This document shows, one piece after another, positions 38,190-49,919 of a DNA stretch of 64,000 nucleotides (positions are counted from its first letter, which is position 1; each line of letters starts with the position of its first letter). The stretch spans positions 124,001-188,000 of the forward strand of contig CAKKTE020000024.1 in NCBI GenBank assembly GCA_920105625.2, given 5' to 3'. The translations under genes were made by a program, and so were the position numbers. Origin of the DNA: Clusia tigrina (lineage: Eukaryota; Arthropoda; Insecta; Diptera; Clusiidae). The notes under the pieces are model-generated. The model did not search any database. It was not told the DNA's origin and saw nothing but the letters and a program-made list of their open reading frames with translations.

Positions 38190-40542
38190 AGTTTTATCAG
38201 TGTTTGATTTGGGACTCAAGGGTAGCATAGCTTTGAGCGATAGCTTAAATTGAAAAGAGGCTCGAGTACTTTATTTGTTACAAAATTTCAAGGTTTTATG
38301 ACGCTCCAGTAAAAAGTTACAAGCATTTGTATGTTGCAAACTTTGATGGGAGTAGGACGTAAAGTATAGAAGTTAGGGTCATTTGCAGTTTTATCAGTGT
38401 TTGATTTGGGACTCAAGGGTAGCATAGCTTTGAGCGATAGCTTAATTTGACAAGAGGCTCGAGTACTTTATTGTTACAAAATTTCAAGGTTTTATGACGC
38501 TCCAGTAAAAAGTTACAAGCATTTGTATGTTGCAAACTTTGATAGGTGTAGGAAGTACCGTATAGAAGTTAGGGCCATTTGAAGTTTTATCAGTGTTTGA
38601 TTTGAGACTCAAGGGTAGCATAGCTTTGAGCGATAGCTTAAATTGACAAGAGGCTCGAGTACTTTATTGTTACAAAATTTCAAGATTTTATGACGCTCCA
38701 GTAAAAAGTAACAAGCATTTGTATGTTGCAAACTTTGATAGGTGTAGGACGTACCGTATAGAAGTTAGGGCCATTTGAAGTGTTATCAGTGTTTGATTTG
38801 GGACTCAAGAGTAGCATAGCTTTGAGCGATAGCTTAAATTGAAAAGAGGCTCGAGTACTTTATTGTTACAAAATTTCAAGGTTTTATGACGCTCCAGTAA
38901 AAAGTTGCAAGCATTTGTATGTTGCAAACTCTGATAGCTGTAGGACGTACCGTATAAAAGTCAGGGCCATTTGAAGTTTTATCAGTGTTTGATTTGGGAC
39001 TCAAGGGTAGCATAGCTTTGAGCGATATCTTAAATTGGCAAGAGGCTTCAGTACTTCATTTGTTACAAAATTTCAAGGTTTTATGACGCTCCAGTAAAAA
39101 GTTACAAGCATTTGTATGTTGCAAACTCTGATAGGTGTAGGAAGTACCGTATAGAAGTTAGGGCCATTTGAAGTTTGATCAGTGTTTGATTTGAGACTCA
39201 AGGGTAGCATAGCTTTGAGCGATATCTTTAATTGACAAGAGGCTCGAGTATTTTATTGTTACAAAATTTCAAGGTTTTATGACGCTCTAGTAAAAAGTAA
39301 CAAGCATTTGTATGTTGCAAACTTTGATAGCTGTAGGACATACCGTATAAAAGTCAGGGCCATTTGAAGTTTTATCAGTGTTTGATTTGGGACTCAAGGG
39401 TAGCATAGCTTTGAGCGATAGCTTAAATTGAAAAGAGGCTCGAATACTTTATTGTTACAAAATTTCAAGGTTTTATGACGCTCCAGTAAAAAGTTACAAG
39501 CATTTGTATGCTGCAAACTTTGATAGGTGTAGGAAGTAACGTATAGAAGTTAGGGCCATTTGAAGATTTATCAGTGTTTGATTTGAGACTCAAGGGTAGC
39601 ATAGCTTTGAGGGATAGCTTAATTGACAAGATGCTCGAGTACTTTATTGTTACAAAATTTCAAGGTTTTATGACGCTCCAGTAAAAAGTAACAAGAATTT
39701 GTATGTTGCAAACTTTGATAGGTGTAGGACGTACCGTATAGAAGTTAGGTCCATTTGAAGTTTTATCAGTGTTTGATTTGGGACTCAAGGGTAGCATAGC
39801 TTTGTGCGATAGCTTAAATTGACAAGAGGCTCGAGTGCTTTATTATTACAAAATTTCAAGGTTTTATGACGCTCCAGTAAAAAGCTACAAGCATTTGTAT
39901 GTTGCAAACTTTGATAGGTGTAGGACGTACCGTATAGAACTTAGGGCCATTTGAAGTTTTATCAGTGTTTGATTTGGGACTCAAGGGTAGCACAGCTTTG
40001 AGCGAGAGCTTAAATTGACAAGAGGTTCGAGTACCTTATTGTTACAAAATTTCAAGGTTTTATGACGCTCCAGTAAAAATTTACAAGCATTTGTATGTTG
40101 CAAACTTTGATAGGAGTAGGACGTACCGTATAGAAGTTAGGGCCATTTGCAGTTTTATCAGTGTTTGATTTGGGAATCAAGGGTAGCATAGCTTTGAGCG
40201 ATAGCTTAAATTGACAAGAGGCTCGAGTACTTTATTGTTACAAAATTTCAAGGTTTTATGACGCTCCAGTAAAAAGTTACAAGCATTTGTATGTTGCAAA
40301 CTTTGATAGGTGTAGGAAGTACCGTATAGAAGTTAGGGCCATTTGAAGTGTTATCAGTGTTTGATTTGAGACTCAAGGGTAGCATAGCTTTGAGCGATAG
40401 CTTAAATTGACAAGAGGCTCGAGTACTTTATTGTTACAAAATTTCAAGATTTTATGACGCTCCAGTAAAAAGTAACAAGCATTTGTATGTTGCAAACTTT
40501 GATAGGTGTAGGACGTACCGTAAAGAAGTTAGGGCCATTTGA
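38190..40542 (+). repeat. 2353-bp higher-order repeat, copy 1
   Basis: This twelve-monomer unit repeats at an offset of 2353 bp: the marker GATGGGAGTAGG is at 38345 and again at 40698. It contains the AAGTAACGTATAG and GATGCTCGAG monomer variants seen once per unit. Confidence 0.86.
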
Positions 40543-42895
40543 AGTTTTATCAGTGTTTGATTTGGGACTCAAGGGTAGCATAGCTTTGAGCGATAGCTTA
40601 AATTGAAAAGAGGCTCGAGTACTTTATTTGTTACAAAATTTCAAGGTTTTATGACGCTCCAGTAAAAAGTTACAAGCATTTGTATGTTGCAAACTTTGAT
40701 GGGAGTAGGACGTAAAGTATAGAAGTTAGGGTCATTTGCAGTTTTATCAGTGTTTGATTTGGGACTCAAGGGTAGCATAGCTTTGAGCGATAGCTTAATT
40801 TGACAAGAGGCTCGAGTACTTTATTGTTACAAAATTTCAAGGTTTTATGACGCTCCAGTAAAAAGTTACAAGCATTTGTATGTTGCAAACTTTGATAGGT
40901 GTAGGAAGTACCGTATAGAAGTTAGGGCCATTTGAAGTTTTATCAGTGTTTGATTTGAGACTCAAGGGTAGCATAGCTTTGAGCGATAGCTTAAATTGAC
41001 AAGAGGCTCGAGTACTTTATTGTTACAAAATTTCAAGATTTTATGACGCTCCAGTAAAAAGTAACAAGCATTTGTATGTTGCAAACTTTGATAGGTGTAG
41101 GACGTACCGTATAGAAGTTAGGGCCATTTGAAGTGTTATCAGTGTTTGATTTGGGACTCAAGAGTAGCATAGCTTTGAGCGATAGCTTAAATTGAAAAGA
41201 GGCTCGAGTACTTTATTGTTACAAAATTTCAAGGTTTTATGACGCTCCAGTAAAAAGTTGCAAGCATTTGTATGTTGCAAACTCTGATAGCTGTAGGACG
41301 TACCGTATAAAAGTCAGGGCCATTTGAAGTTTTATCAGTGTTTGATTTGGGACTCAAGGGTAGCATAGCTTTGAGCGATATCTTAAATTGGCAAGAGGCT
41401 TCAGTACTTCATTTGTTACAAAATTTCAAGGTTTTATGACGCTCCAGTAAAAAGTTACAAGCATTTGTATGTTGCAAACTCTGATAGGTGTAGGAAGTAC
41501 CGTATAGAAGTTAGGGCCATTTGAAGTTTGATCAGTGTTTGATTTGAGACTCAAGGGTAGCATAGCTTTGAGCGATATCTTTAATTGACAAGAGGCTCGA
41601 GTATTTTATTGTTACAAAATTTCAAGGCTTTATGACGCTCTAGTAAAAAGTAACAAGCATTTGTATGTTGCAAACTTTGATAGCTGTAGGACATACCGTA
41701 TAAAAGTCAGGGCCATTTGAAGTTTTATCAGTGTTTGATTTGGGACTCAAGGGTAGCATAGCTTTGAGCGATAGCTTAAATTGAAAAGAGGCTCGAATAC
41801 TTTATTTGTTACAAAATTTCAAGGTTTTATGACGCTCCAGTAAAAAGTTACAAGCATTTGTATGCTGCAAACTTTGATAGGTGTAGGAAGTAACGTATAG
41901 AAGTTAGGGCCATTTGAAGATTTATCAGTGTTTGATTTGAGACTCAAGGGTAGCATAGCTTTGAGGGATAGCTTAAATTGACAAGATGCTCGAGTACTTT
42001 ATTGTTACAAAATTTCAAGGTTTTATGACGATCCAGTAAAAAGTAACAAGAATTTGTATGTTGCAAACTTTGATAGGTGTAGGACGTACCGTATAGAAGT
42101 TAGGTCCATTTGAAGTTTTATCAGTGTTTGATTTAGGACTCAAGGGTAGCATAGCTTTGTGCGATAGCTTAAATTGACAAGAGGCTCGAGTGCTTTATTA
42201 TTACAAAATTTCAAGGTTTTATGACGCTCCAGTAAAAAGCTACAAGCATTTGTATGTTGCAAACTTTGATAGGTGTAGGACGTACCGTATAGAACTTAGG
42301 GCCATTTGAAGTTTTATCAGTGTTTGATTTGGGACTCAAGGGTAGCACAGCTTTGAGCGATAGCTTAAATTGACAAGAGGTTCGAGTACCTTATTGTTAC
42401 AAAATTTCAAGGTTTTATGACGCTCCAGTAAAAATTTACAAGCATTTGTATGTTGCAAACTTTGATAGGAGTAGGACGTACCGTATAGAAGTTAGGGCCA
42501 TTTGCAGTTTTATCAGTGTTTGATTTGGGAATCAAGGGTAGCATAGCTTTGAGCGATAGCTTAAATTGACAAGAGGCTCGAGTACTTTATTGTTACAAAA
42601 TTTCAAGGTTTTATGACGCTCCAGTAAAAAGTTACAAGCATTTGTATGTTGCAAACTTTGATAGGTGTAGGAAGTACCGTATAGAAGTTAGGGCCATTTG
42701 AAGTGTTATCAGTGTTTGATTTGAGACTCAAGGGTAGCATAGCTTTGAGCGATAGCTTAAATTGACAAGAGGCTCGAGTACTTTATTGTTACAAAATTTC
42801 AAGATTTTATGACGCTCCAGTAAAAAGTAACAAGCATTTGTATGTTGCAAACTTTGATAGGTGTAGGACGTACCGTAAAGAAGTTAGGGCCATTT
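40543..42895 (+). repeat. 2353-bp higher-order repeat, copy 2
   Basis: This is the tandem duplicate of 38190-40542 with the same order of variants. Small differences include CTTTATTTGTTAC here against CTTTATTGTTAC in copy 1 in the equivalent monomer, and GACGATCCAG near 42028 against GACGCTCCAG. Confidence 0.86.
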
Positions 42896-43477
42896 GAAGT
42901 TTTATCAGTGTTTGATTTGGGACTCAAGGGTAGCATAGCTTTGAGCGATAGCTTCAATTGAAAAGAGGCTCTAGTACTTTATTGTGACAAGATGTCAAGG
43001 TTTTATGACGCTCCAGAAAAAAGTTACAAGCATTTGTATGTTGCAAACTTTGATTGCTGTAGGACGTACCGTATAGAAGTTAGGGCAATTTGAAGTTTTA
43101 TTAGTGTTTGATTTGGGACTCAAGGGTAGCATAGCTTTGAGCGATATCTTAAATTGGCAAGAGGCTTCAGTACTTCATTGGTTACAAAATTTCAAGGTTT
43201 TATGACGCTCCAGTAAAAAGTTACAAGCATTTGTATGTTGCAAACTTTGATAGGTGTAGGAAGTACCGTATAGAAGTTAGGGTCATTTGAAGTTTTATCA
43301 GTGTTTGATTTGAGACTCAAGGGTAGCATAGCTTTGAGCGATAGCTTTAATTGACAAGAGGCTCGAGTATTTTATTGTTACAAAATTTCAAGGTTTTATG
43401 ACGCTCCAGTAAAAAGTTACAATCATTTGTATGTTGCAAACTTTGATAGGTGTAGGACGTACAATATGGAAGTTAGG
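42896..43477 (+). repeat. Satellite monomers bordering LOA copy 1
   Basis: About three monomers close block B. The last one carries the private variant CGTACAATATGGAAGTTAGG immediately before the LINE fragment. The same variant lies at the equivalent junction of the second LINE fragment. Confidence 0.9.
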
Positions 43478-43484
43478 TACCTAG

Positions 43485-44232
43485 GTAGGTAAAGCGTAAA
43501 GCTTTCATTTTCTCTGGCCAGGTTTGTCTAGCTATTTTACATCCTGAAAGTTCAGACCAGCCCCTGCCCGCTGTTCCTATGGATATTGTATTTACTAAGA
43601 GCTTACATGTGGCAATAGGAATACCGAATTGCGACCTATCTGGTTCCATCGGTATGGTAGTACCGTCACTGGCAAGTTCATCCGCGTTCCCTGGAATATC
43701 TCTGTGACCGGGAACCCATCACAGATGCAGACGGGTCTGCGTAGCTATCTCGTCTAAAGATTTGCGGCAGCTCTTGAAGGCTTTTGAGGTGATAATAACC
43801 GAATCCAGGGAGCGCAAAGCAGCTTTGCTGTCGGACAGAATGCAAATATCAAGTCCAGATATCTTCTTCTCCCTTAGCCAAGACAGTGCTGCTTCTGTAG
43901 CCCTGACCTCTGCCTGAAAAACACCGCAGTGGTCGGCCATCCTAAAGGACATGTTAATATCCAAATCTTCTGAGAATACACCACCTCCCACCCTACTCTG
44001 TAGTTTGTATCCATCTGTGTAGATGTGAACCGCTTCTACATGATGGGGGATGCCATCCTTCCATTCGTCCCTGGAGGGAATGGAGATCTTGCACATACCA
44101 TTGAAGGCGTACATTGGTGTGATGTAGTCGAAATAGTCAGGAATACCCTCAAAATGTTTTAAAATGGACGCATGACCTAGGCATCACATTGATGCGTAGC
44201 TTTTACCGTGATAGCTGAGTGTGCAGCCATTT
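43485..44232 (-). pseudogene. RNase H domain and flanks (LOA LINE copy 1)
   Basis: The segment begins with the damaged region between RT and RNase H and then an open frame at 44114-43719. The RNase H catalytic carboxylates are visible: YTDG, QAEVRATEAAL and ILSDSKAAL, and after an in-frame TGA, WVPGHRDIPGN with NADELA supplying the last aspartate. Coding continues to GWSELSGCKIARQ and then a one-base deletion relative to copy 2 near 43511 before the satellite. RNase H would remove RNA from the RNA-DNA hybrid. The TGA, shared with copy 2, shows the decay predates the duplication. Confidence 0.82.
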
Positions 44233-45198
44233 TTTCCCCAAAAAGCCTAACTGTGAATTGATTATCCTAAGCATGTTTTCAATCCACCTGCTAATGGCGG
44301 GTTCCACCTCCAAGTCTCACATCGCACCGATTATTGCATCTGATTTGATTATGTTAAAAGGTCCCTCAATGTCCAAAAGCCACTAGGTAGAACTCCTTGT
44401 TGTGCAGGAGCACTCAATACTAGAGACTAAGGAGTTTAAAGCGGTCTCCACCGATTTACCCTTAAAGTAGGCATGCTGAGAGACTGACAGCTTCTGGCTG
44501 TCTATAGTGAGCCTCCGATGAATATCTAACAACCTTTCCATGATTTTTAGACAGAAGGAGGACAGACCAATTTTTCTTAAGTCCACTGGAGCTGTGTGCG
44601 AGCTTTTGCCGGCCTTTGTTATAATAATTACCCTCACATGCTTCCATGAGTCTGGAATATACGCTAATTCAAGACAACTATTATAGATCTTTAACAGCCA
44701 CTCTATTATAAGATTCTCTGACCGCTGAATTTCAATTGGAGCTACACCATCTTGGCCATATGCTTTAAATGGTTTGAAGCTATGGATAGCCCATTGCAAT
44801 TTTGGTTTCGTGACTATGTCTGAGTTGACTTCAATTACATTCCCGCTGGGCTTCGTTCTCCGCGGAATGGTGCTCGAGCAACCAGGGAAGTGAGTCTCCA
44901 GAAGAAGCTCTAGAGTCTCATTACTATTTGAAGTCCTGGATCCATCCTCCCTCCTCAGGTAACCAGGAACCATTGGAGCAGTTGATAGGATATTCCTCAA
45001 CCTGGACGTCTCAGAGATATCTTCTACATCACCGCAAAAGTTCCTCCACGATTCTATCTGTGCTTTCCTAAACTTACTTTTGAAGGCTCTGAATGCTGCC
45101 TTATATAAAGCCCAGTCTGCACTATCTCTAGACTTCTTTGCGCTGTTGAAAAGTCTCCTACAGTTTTGTCTGAGTCCCCTAATTTCCTCCCCCACCAT
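44233..45198 (-). pseudogene. Reverse transcriptase, N-terminal half (LOA LINE copy 1)
   Basis: A 271-codon open segment (45198 down to 44383) covers the region before RT and RT motifs 0-2. It shows AYGQDGVAPIEIQ, a PKAGK-like ITKAGK, a degenerate DLRKIGLSSF and QHAYFKGKSVETAL. In the same frame after a TAG at 44383-44385 the motif A aspartate is present in LDIEG (44371-44373), followed by a TGA. At about 44233 the coding sequence jumps past the RT core, so the YADD box and thumb are missing. The product could not polymerise DNA. Confidence 0.82.
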
Positions 45199-45255
45199 GT
45201 GGGTTTTTGTTTCCCCCTGGGTCTACTGAGGGGGCAAGAGACCAATAGAGCCTTA

Positions 45256-46066
45256 TTAAGCCGTTAGAACCTCCACAGACCTATCAATTTCGTCACACGT
45301 GCTTGTGCTTGTGGGGTTCTGAGGTAGTAGTCTAGCTACAGTCACCTTGTAGAGGTCCCAGTTTGCTTTCCTGACATTTCTTAAAGCCTTAGGGCTAGGT
45401 AGACTATCTAGAAGATCACACTGAATTACCCTATGATCCGAAAAGGAATGTTGCTCTAGAACTCTCCAATTTGAGATCCGATCAAAAATTGATTCGGACG
45501 CAAGGGTTAAGTCAAGAACTTCTTGCCTATTAGCAGTAATAAGAGTGGGTTCTGATCCTTTATTGCATACATAAAGGTTAGTCGTTACAATATATTTCAT
45601 ATAATGACTCACCTCGTTCATTGTCATCCGTGCTTCCCCAGATGTCATGGTGCGCAGTGGCATCTCATCCAATAATAACATCCACATGTTGAGCCTTTGC
45701 ATCCACAACAAGCTTCTGTAGGTTGGCTTCTGGAAGGATCTCATGCTCATGCGCCATATAGGCCGAGACCAACCACTACCGTCCCTTGCCAGTTTCCAAG
45801 CAGACGGCCGTTAAATCCTTGTTGCTGTAATTGGGGAGAATAAATGAGCTAACATTATTCCTAATGAGGATACAAGACCTAGGTCTTCCTTCACTTACGG
45901 TATACGGCAAGCTATAATTTTCAGTCCTGAGACCACATACCAAGTCCCCGTGTGTCCAGGGTTCTTGGATCAGGACAATGTCTACTCCGCCTTTTGCAAG
46001 ACGGAGCTGAAGGCTGGCCGACACCGCCCTCGAGTGATGGAGGTTAATCTGCACTATTCGTAGCAT
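45256..46066 (-). pseudogene. APE-type endonuclease domain of the LOA LINE (copy 1)
   Basis: The segment starts with MLRIVQINLHHSRA, the conserved N-terminus of APE-type LINE endonucleases, and has QEPW with the catalytic glutamate about 35 residues in. After residue 96 (45776) the frame is broken. A second frame continues to 45256 and ends with the SDHRVI motif holding the catalytic Asp-His. In yet another frame, around 45640-45670, the DATAHH and WGS motifs are visible after a TGA. The domain is thus recognisable end to end but carries frameshifts and at least one nonsense codon. In an active element it would nick target DNA to start reverse transcription. Confidence 0.82.
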
Positions 46067-46105
46067 CTCTGCTACTTCTAGCGCTGGTCACCTCCACCAC
46101 CGTGA

Positions 46106-47290
46106 AAATTTTTGATAGGTGTAGGAAGTTGGGCCATTTTAAGATTTATCAGTGTTTGATTTGGGACTCAAGGGTAGCATAACTTTGATCGATAGCTTAA
46201 ATTGACAAGAGGTTCGAGTACTTTATTGTTACAAAATTTCAAGGTTTTATGACGCTCCAGTAAAAAGTGACAAGCATTTGAATGTTGCAAACTTTGATAG
46301 GTGTAGGAAGTACCGTACAGAAGTTAGGGCCATTTGAAGTCTTATCAGTATTTGATTTGGAACTCAAGGGTAGCATAGCTGTGAGCGATAGCTTAACTAA
46401 CAAGAAGCTCGTGTACTTTATTGTTACAAAATTTCAAGGTTTTATGACGCTCCAGTAAAAAGTGAAAAGCATTTGAATGTTGCAAACTTTGATAGGTGTA
46501 GGACGTACCGTACAGAAGTTAGGGCCATTTGAAGTCTTATCAGTATTTGATTTGGGACTCAAGGGTAGCATAGCTTTGAGCGATAACTTAAATTGACAAG
46601 AGGCTCGAGTACTTTATTGTTACAAAATTTCAAGGTTTTATGACGCTCCAGTAAAAGTTACAAGCATTTGTATGTTGCAAACTGTGATAGGTGTAGGACG
46701 TTGCATGTAGAAGTTAGGGCCATTTAAAGTTTTATCAGTGTTTGATTTGGGACTCAATGGTAGCATAGCTTTGAGCGATAGCTTAAATTGACAAGAGGCT
46801 CGAGTACTTTATTGTTACAAAATTTCAAGGTTTTATGACGCTCCCGTAAAAAGTGACAAGCATTTGTATGTTGCAATTTTTGATAGGTGTATGGCGTTCC
46901 GCATAGAAGTTAGGGCCATTTGAACTTTTATCAGTGTTTGATTTGGGACTCAAGGGTAGCATAGCTTTGAGCGATAGCTTCAATTGACAAGAGGCTCGAG
47001 TACTTTATTGTTACAAAATTTCAAGGTTTTATGGCGCTCCAGTAAAAGTTACAAGCATTTGTATGTTGCAAACTTTGATAGGTGTAGGACGTACCGTGTA
47101 GAAGTTAGGGCCAGTGTTTGAGTTGGGACTCAAGGGTAGCATAGCTTTGAGCGATAGCTTAAATTGACAAGAGGCTCGAGTATTTTATTGTTACAAAATT
47201 TCAAGGTTTTATGACGCTCCAGTAAAAAGTTACAAGCATTTGAATGTTGCAAACTTTGATAGGTGTAGGACGTACAATATGGAAGTTAGG
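46106..47290 (+). repeat. Satellite spacer between the two LOA fragments
   Basis: About six monomers lie between the LINE copies. The first lacks about 15 bp (GTAGGAAGTTGGGCC in place of GTAGGAAGTACCGTATAGAAGTTAGGGCC). Near 47101-47120 a monomer lacks 15 bp (GGGCCAGTGTTTG). The last monomer has the same CAATATGG variant before the LINE junction as block B. The first 475 bp or so match 49920-50394 almost exactly. Confidence 0.93.
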
Positions 47291-47297
47291 TACCTAG

Positions 47298-48046
47298 GTA
47301 GGTAAAGCGTAAAGCTTTCATTTATCTCTGGCCAGGTTTGTCTAGCTATTTTACATCCTGAAAGTTCAGACCAGCCCCTGCCCGCTGTTCCTATGGATAT
47401 TGTATTTACTAAGAGCTTACATGTGGCAATAGGAATACCGAATTGCGACCTATCTGGTTCCATCGGTATGGTAGTACCGTCACTGGCAAGTTCATCCGCG
47501 TTCCCTGGAATATCTCTGTGACCGGGAACCCATCACAGATGCAGACGGGTCTGCGTAGCTATCTCGTCTAAAGATTTGCGGCAGCTCTTGAAGGCTTTTG
47601 AGGTGATAATAACCGAATCCAGGGAGCGCAAAGCAGCTTTGCTGTCGGACAGAATGCAAATATCAAGTCCAGATATCTTCTTCTTCCTTAGCCAAGACAG
47701 TGCTGCTTCTGTAGCCCTGACCTCTGCCTGAAAAACACCGCAGTGGTCGGCCATCCTAAAGGACATGTTAATATCCAAATCTTCTGAGAATACACCACCT
47801 CCCACCCTACTCTGTAGTTTGTATCCATCTGTGTAGATGTGAACCGCTTCTACATGATGGGGGATGCCATCCTTCCATTCGTCCCTGGAGGGAATGGAGA
47901 TCTTGCACATACCATTGAAGGCGTACCGTGGTGTGATGTAGTCGAAATAGTCAGGAATACCCTCAAAATGTTTTAAAATGGACGCATGACCTAGGCATCA
48001 CATTGATGCGTAGCTTTTACCGTGATAGCTGAGTGTGCAGCCATTT
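47298..48046 (-). pseudogene. RNase H domain and flanks (LOA LINE copy 2)
   Basis: The open frame at 47910-47533 holds the YTDG, QAEVRATEAAL and ILSDSKAAL carboxylate motifs. After a shared TGA the WVPGHRD and NADELA motifs follow. A further open stretch from 47463 runs through GWSELSGCKIARQTWPEIN into antisense satellite and stops at 47230. Its 77-residue ORF is a chimera of element and satellite and is not a gene. Confidence 0.8.
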
Positions 48047-49012
48047 TTTCCCCAAAAAGCCTAACTGTGAATTGATTATCCTAAGCATGTTTTCAATCCA
48101 CCTGCTAATGGCGGGTTCCACCTCCAAGTCTCACATCGCACCGATTATTGCATCTGATTTTATTATGTTAAAAGGTCCCTCAATGTCCAAAAGCCACTAG
48201 GTAGAACTCCTTGTTGTGCAGGAGCACTCAATACTAGAGACTAAGGAGTGTAAAGCGGTCTCCACCGATTTACCCTTAAAGTAGGCATGCTGAGAGACTG
48301 ACAGCTTCTGGCTGTCTATAGTGAGCCTCCGATGAATATCTAACAACCTTTCCATGATTTTTAGACAGAAGGAGGACAGACCAATTTTTCTTAAGTCCAC
48401 TGGAGCTGTGTGCGAGCTTTTGCCGGCCTTTGTTATAATAATTACCCTCACATGCTTCCATGAGTCTGGAATATACGCTAATTCAAGACAACTATTATAG
48501 ATCTTTAACAGCCACTCTATTATAAGATTCTCTGACCGCTGAATTTCAATTGGAGCTACACCATCTTGGCCATATGCTTTAAATGGTTTGAAGCTATGGA
48601 TAGCCCATTGCAATTTTGGTTTCGTGACTATGTCTGAGTTGACTTCAATTACATTCCCGCTGGGCTTCGTTCTCCGCGGAATGGTGCTCGAGCAACCAGG
48701 GAAGTGAGTCTCCAGAAGAAGCTCTAGAGTCTCATTACTATTTGAAGTCCTGGATCCATCCTCCCTCCTCAGGTAACCAGGAACCATTGGAGCAGTTGAT
48801 AGGATATTCCTCAACCTGGACGTCTCAGAGATATCTTCTACATCACCGCAAAAGTTCCTCCACGATTCTATCTGTGCTTTCCTAAACTTACTTTTGAAGG
48901 CTCTGAATGCTGCCTTATATAAAGCCCAGTCTGCACTATCTCTAGACTTCTTTGCGCTGTTGAAAAGTCTCCTACAGTTTTGTCTGAGTCCCCTAATTTC
49001 CTCCCCCACCAT
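48047..49012 (-). pseudogene. Reverse transcriptase, N-terminal half (LOA LINE copy 2)
   Basis: The open segment at 49012-48197 is nearly identical to copy 1 (one residue differs near the end, ETALHSL against ETALNSL), followed by the same TAG and the LDIEG motif. The YADD box and thumb are lost by the same deletion near 48047. Confidence 0.82.
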
Positions 49013-49069
49013 GTGGGTTTTTGTTTCCCCCTGGGTCTACTGAGGGGGCAAGAGACCAATAGAGCCTTA

Positions 49070-49880
49070 TTAAGCCGTTAGAACCTCCACAGACCTATCA
49101 ATTTCGTCACACGTGCTTGTGCTTGTGGGGTTCTGAGGTAGTAGTCTAGCTACAGTCACCTTGTAGAGGTCCCAGTTTGCTTTCCTGACATTTCTTAAAG
49201 CCTTAGGGCTAGGTAGACTATCTAGAAGATCACACTGAATTACCCTATGATCCGAAAAGGAATGTTGCTCTAGAACTCTCCAATTTGAGATCCGATCAAA
49301 AATTGATTCGGACGCAAGGGTTAAGTCAAGAACTTCTTGCCTATTAGCAGTAATAAGAGTGGGTTCTGATCCTTTATTGCATACATAAAGGTTAGTCGTT
49401 ACAATATATTTCATATAATGACTCACCTCGTTCATTGTCATCCGTGCTTCCCCAGATGTCATGGTGCGCAGTGGCATCTCATCCAATAATAACAGCCACA
49501 TGTTGAGCCTTTGCAGCCACAACAAGCTTCTGTAGGTTGGCTTCTGGAAGGATCTCATGCTCATGCGCCATATAGGCCGAGACCAACCACTACCGTCCCT
49601 TGCCGGTTTCCAAGCAGACGGCCGTTAAATCCTTGTTGCTGTAATTGGGGAGAATAAATGAGCTAACATTATTCCTAATGAGGATACAAGACCTAGGTCT
49701 TCCTTCACTTACGGTATACGGCAAGCTATAATTTTCAGTCCTGAGACCACATACCAAGTCCCCGTGTGTCCAGGGTTCTTGGATCAGGACAATGTCTACT
49801 CCGCCTTTTGCAAGACGGAGCTGAAGGCTGGCCGACACCGCCCTCGAGTGATGGAGGTTAATCTGCACTATTCGTAGCAT
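49070..49880 (-). pseudogene. APE-type endonuclease domain of the LOA LINE (copy 2)
   Basis: This carries the same broken endonuclease as copy 1: an N-terminal open segment at 49880-49590 with QINLHHSRA and QEPW, and a second-frame segment at 49564-49070 ending with SDHRVI. Two nearby substitutions (near 49495 and 49515) distinguish it from copy 1. It is not functional as a single protein. Confidence 0.82.
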
Positions 49881-49919
49881 CTCTGCTACTTCTAGCGCTG
49901 GTCACCTCCACCACCGTGA

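Larger units (their letters stand above)
43478..46105 (-). mobile_element. LOA-clade LINE fragment, copy 1
   Basis: This is a 2.63-kb fragment of a non-LTR retrotransposon ORF2 on the minus strand. In element order it has an APE-type endonuclease, the first half of reverse transcriptase, a deletion, a short remnant of the region after RT, and RNase H. An APE endonuclease plus RNase H with these motifs fits the LOA clade, known from Drosophila as LOA, Bilbo and Trim. The 5' side lacks ORF1. The 3' side stops inside coding sequence shortly after RNase H, with no tail, so neither end is a normal LINE terminus. The boundaries with satellite are good to about 10 bp. Confidence 0.88.
47291..49919 (-). 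mobile_element. LOA-clade LINE fragment, copy 2
   Basis: This 2.63-kb fragment is nearly identical to copy 1 at an offset of 3813-3814 bp. It has the same outer truncations, the same internal reverse-transcriptase deletion and the same nonsense codons. The satellite on both sides also matches copy 1, including private variants. It therefore arose by tandem duplication of LINE plus satellite and not by a second insertion. It has one extra base near 47325 that keeps the frame after RNase H open up to the satellite junction. Confidence 0.9.

Noticed and set aside
43400..43477. Target site duplication around the LOA fragments
   Set aside because: Both ends of the fragment are internal to the element and the flanks are duplicated satellite, so any short identity is meaningless.
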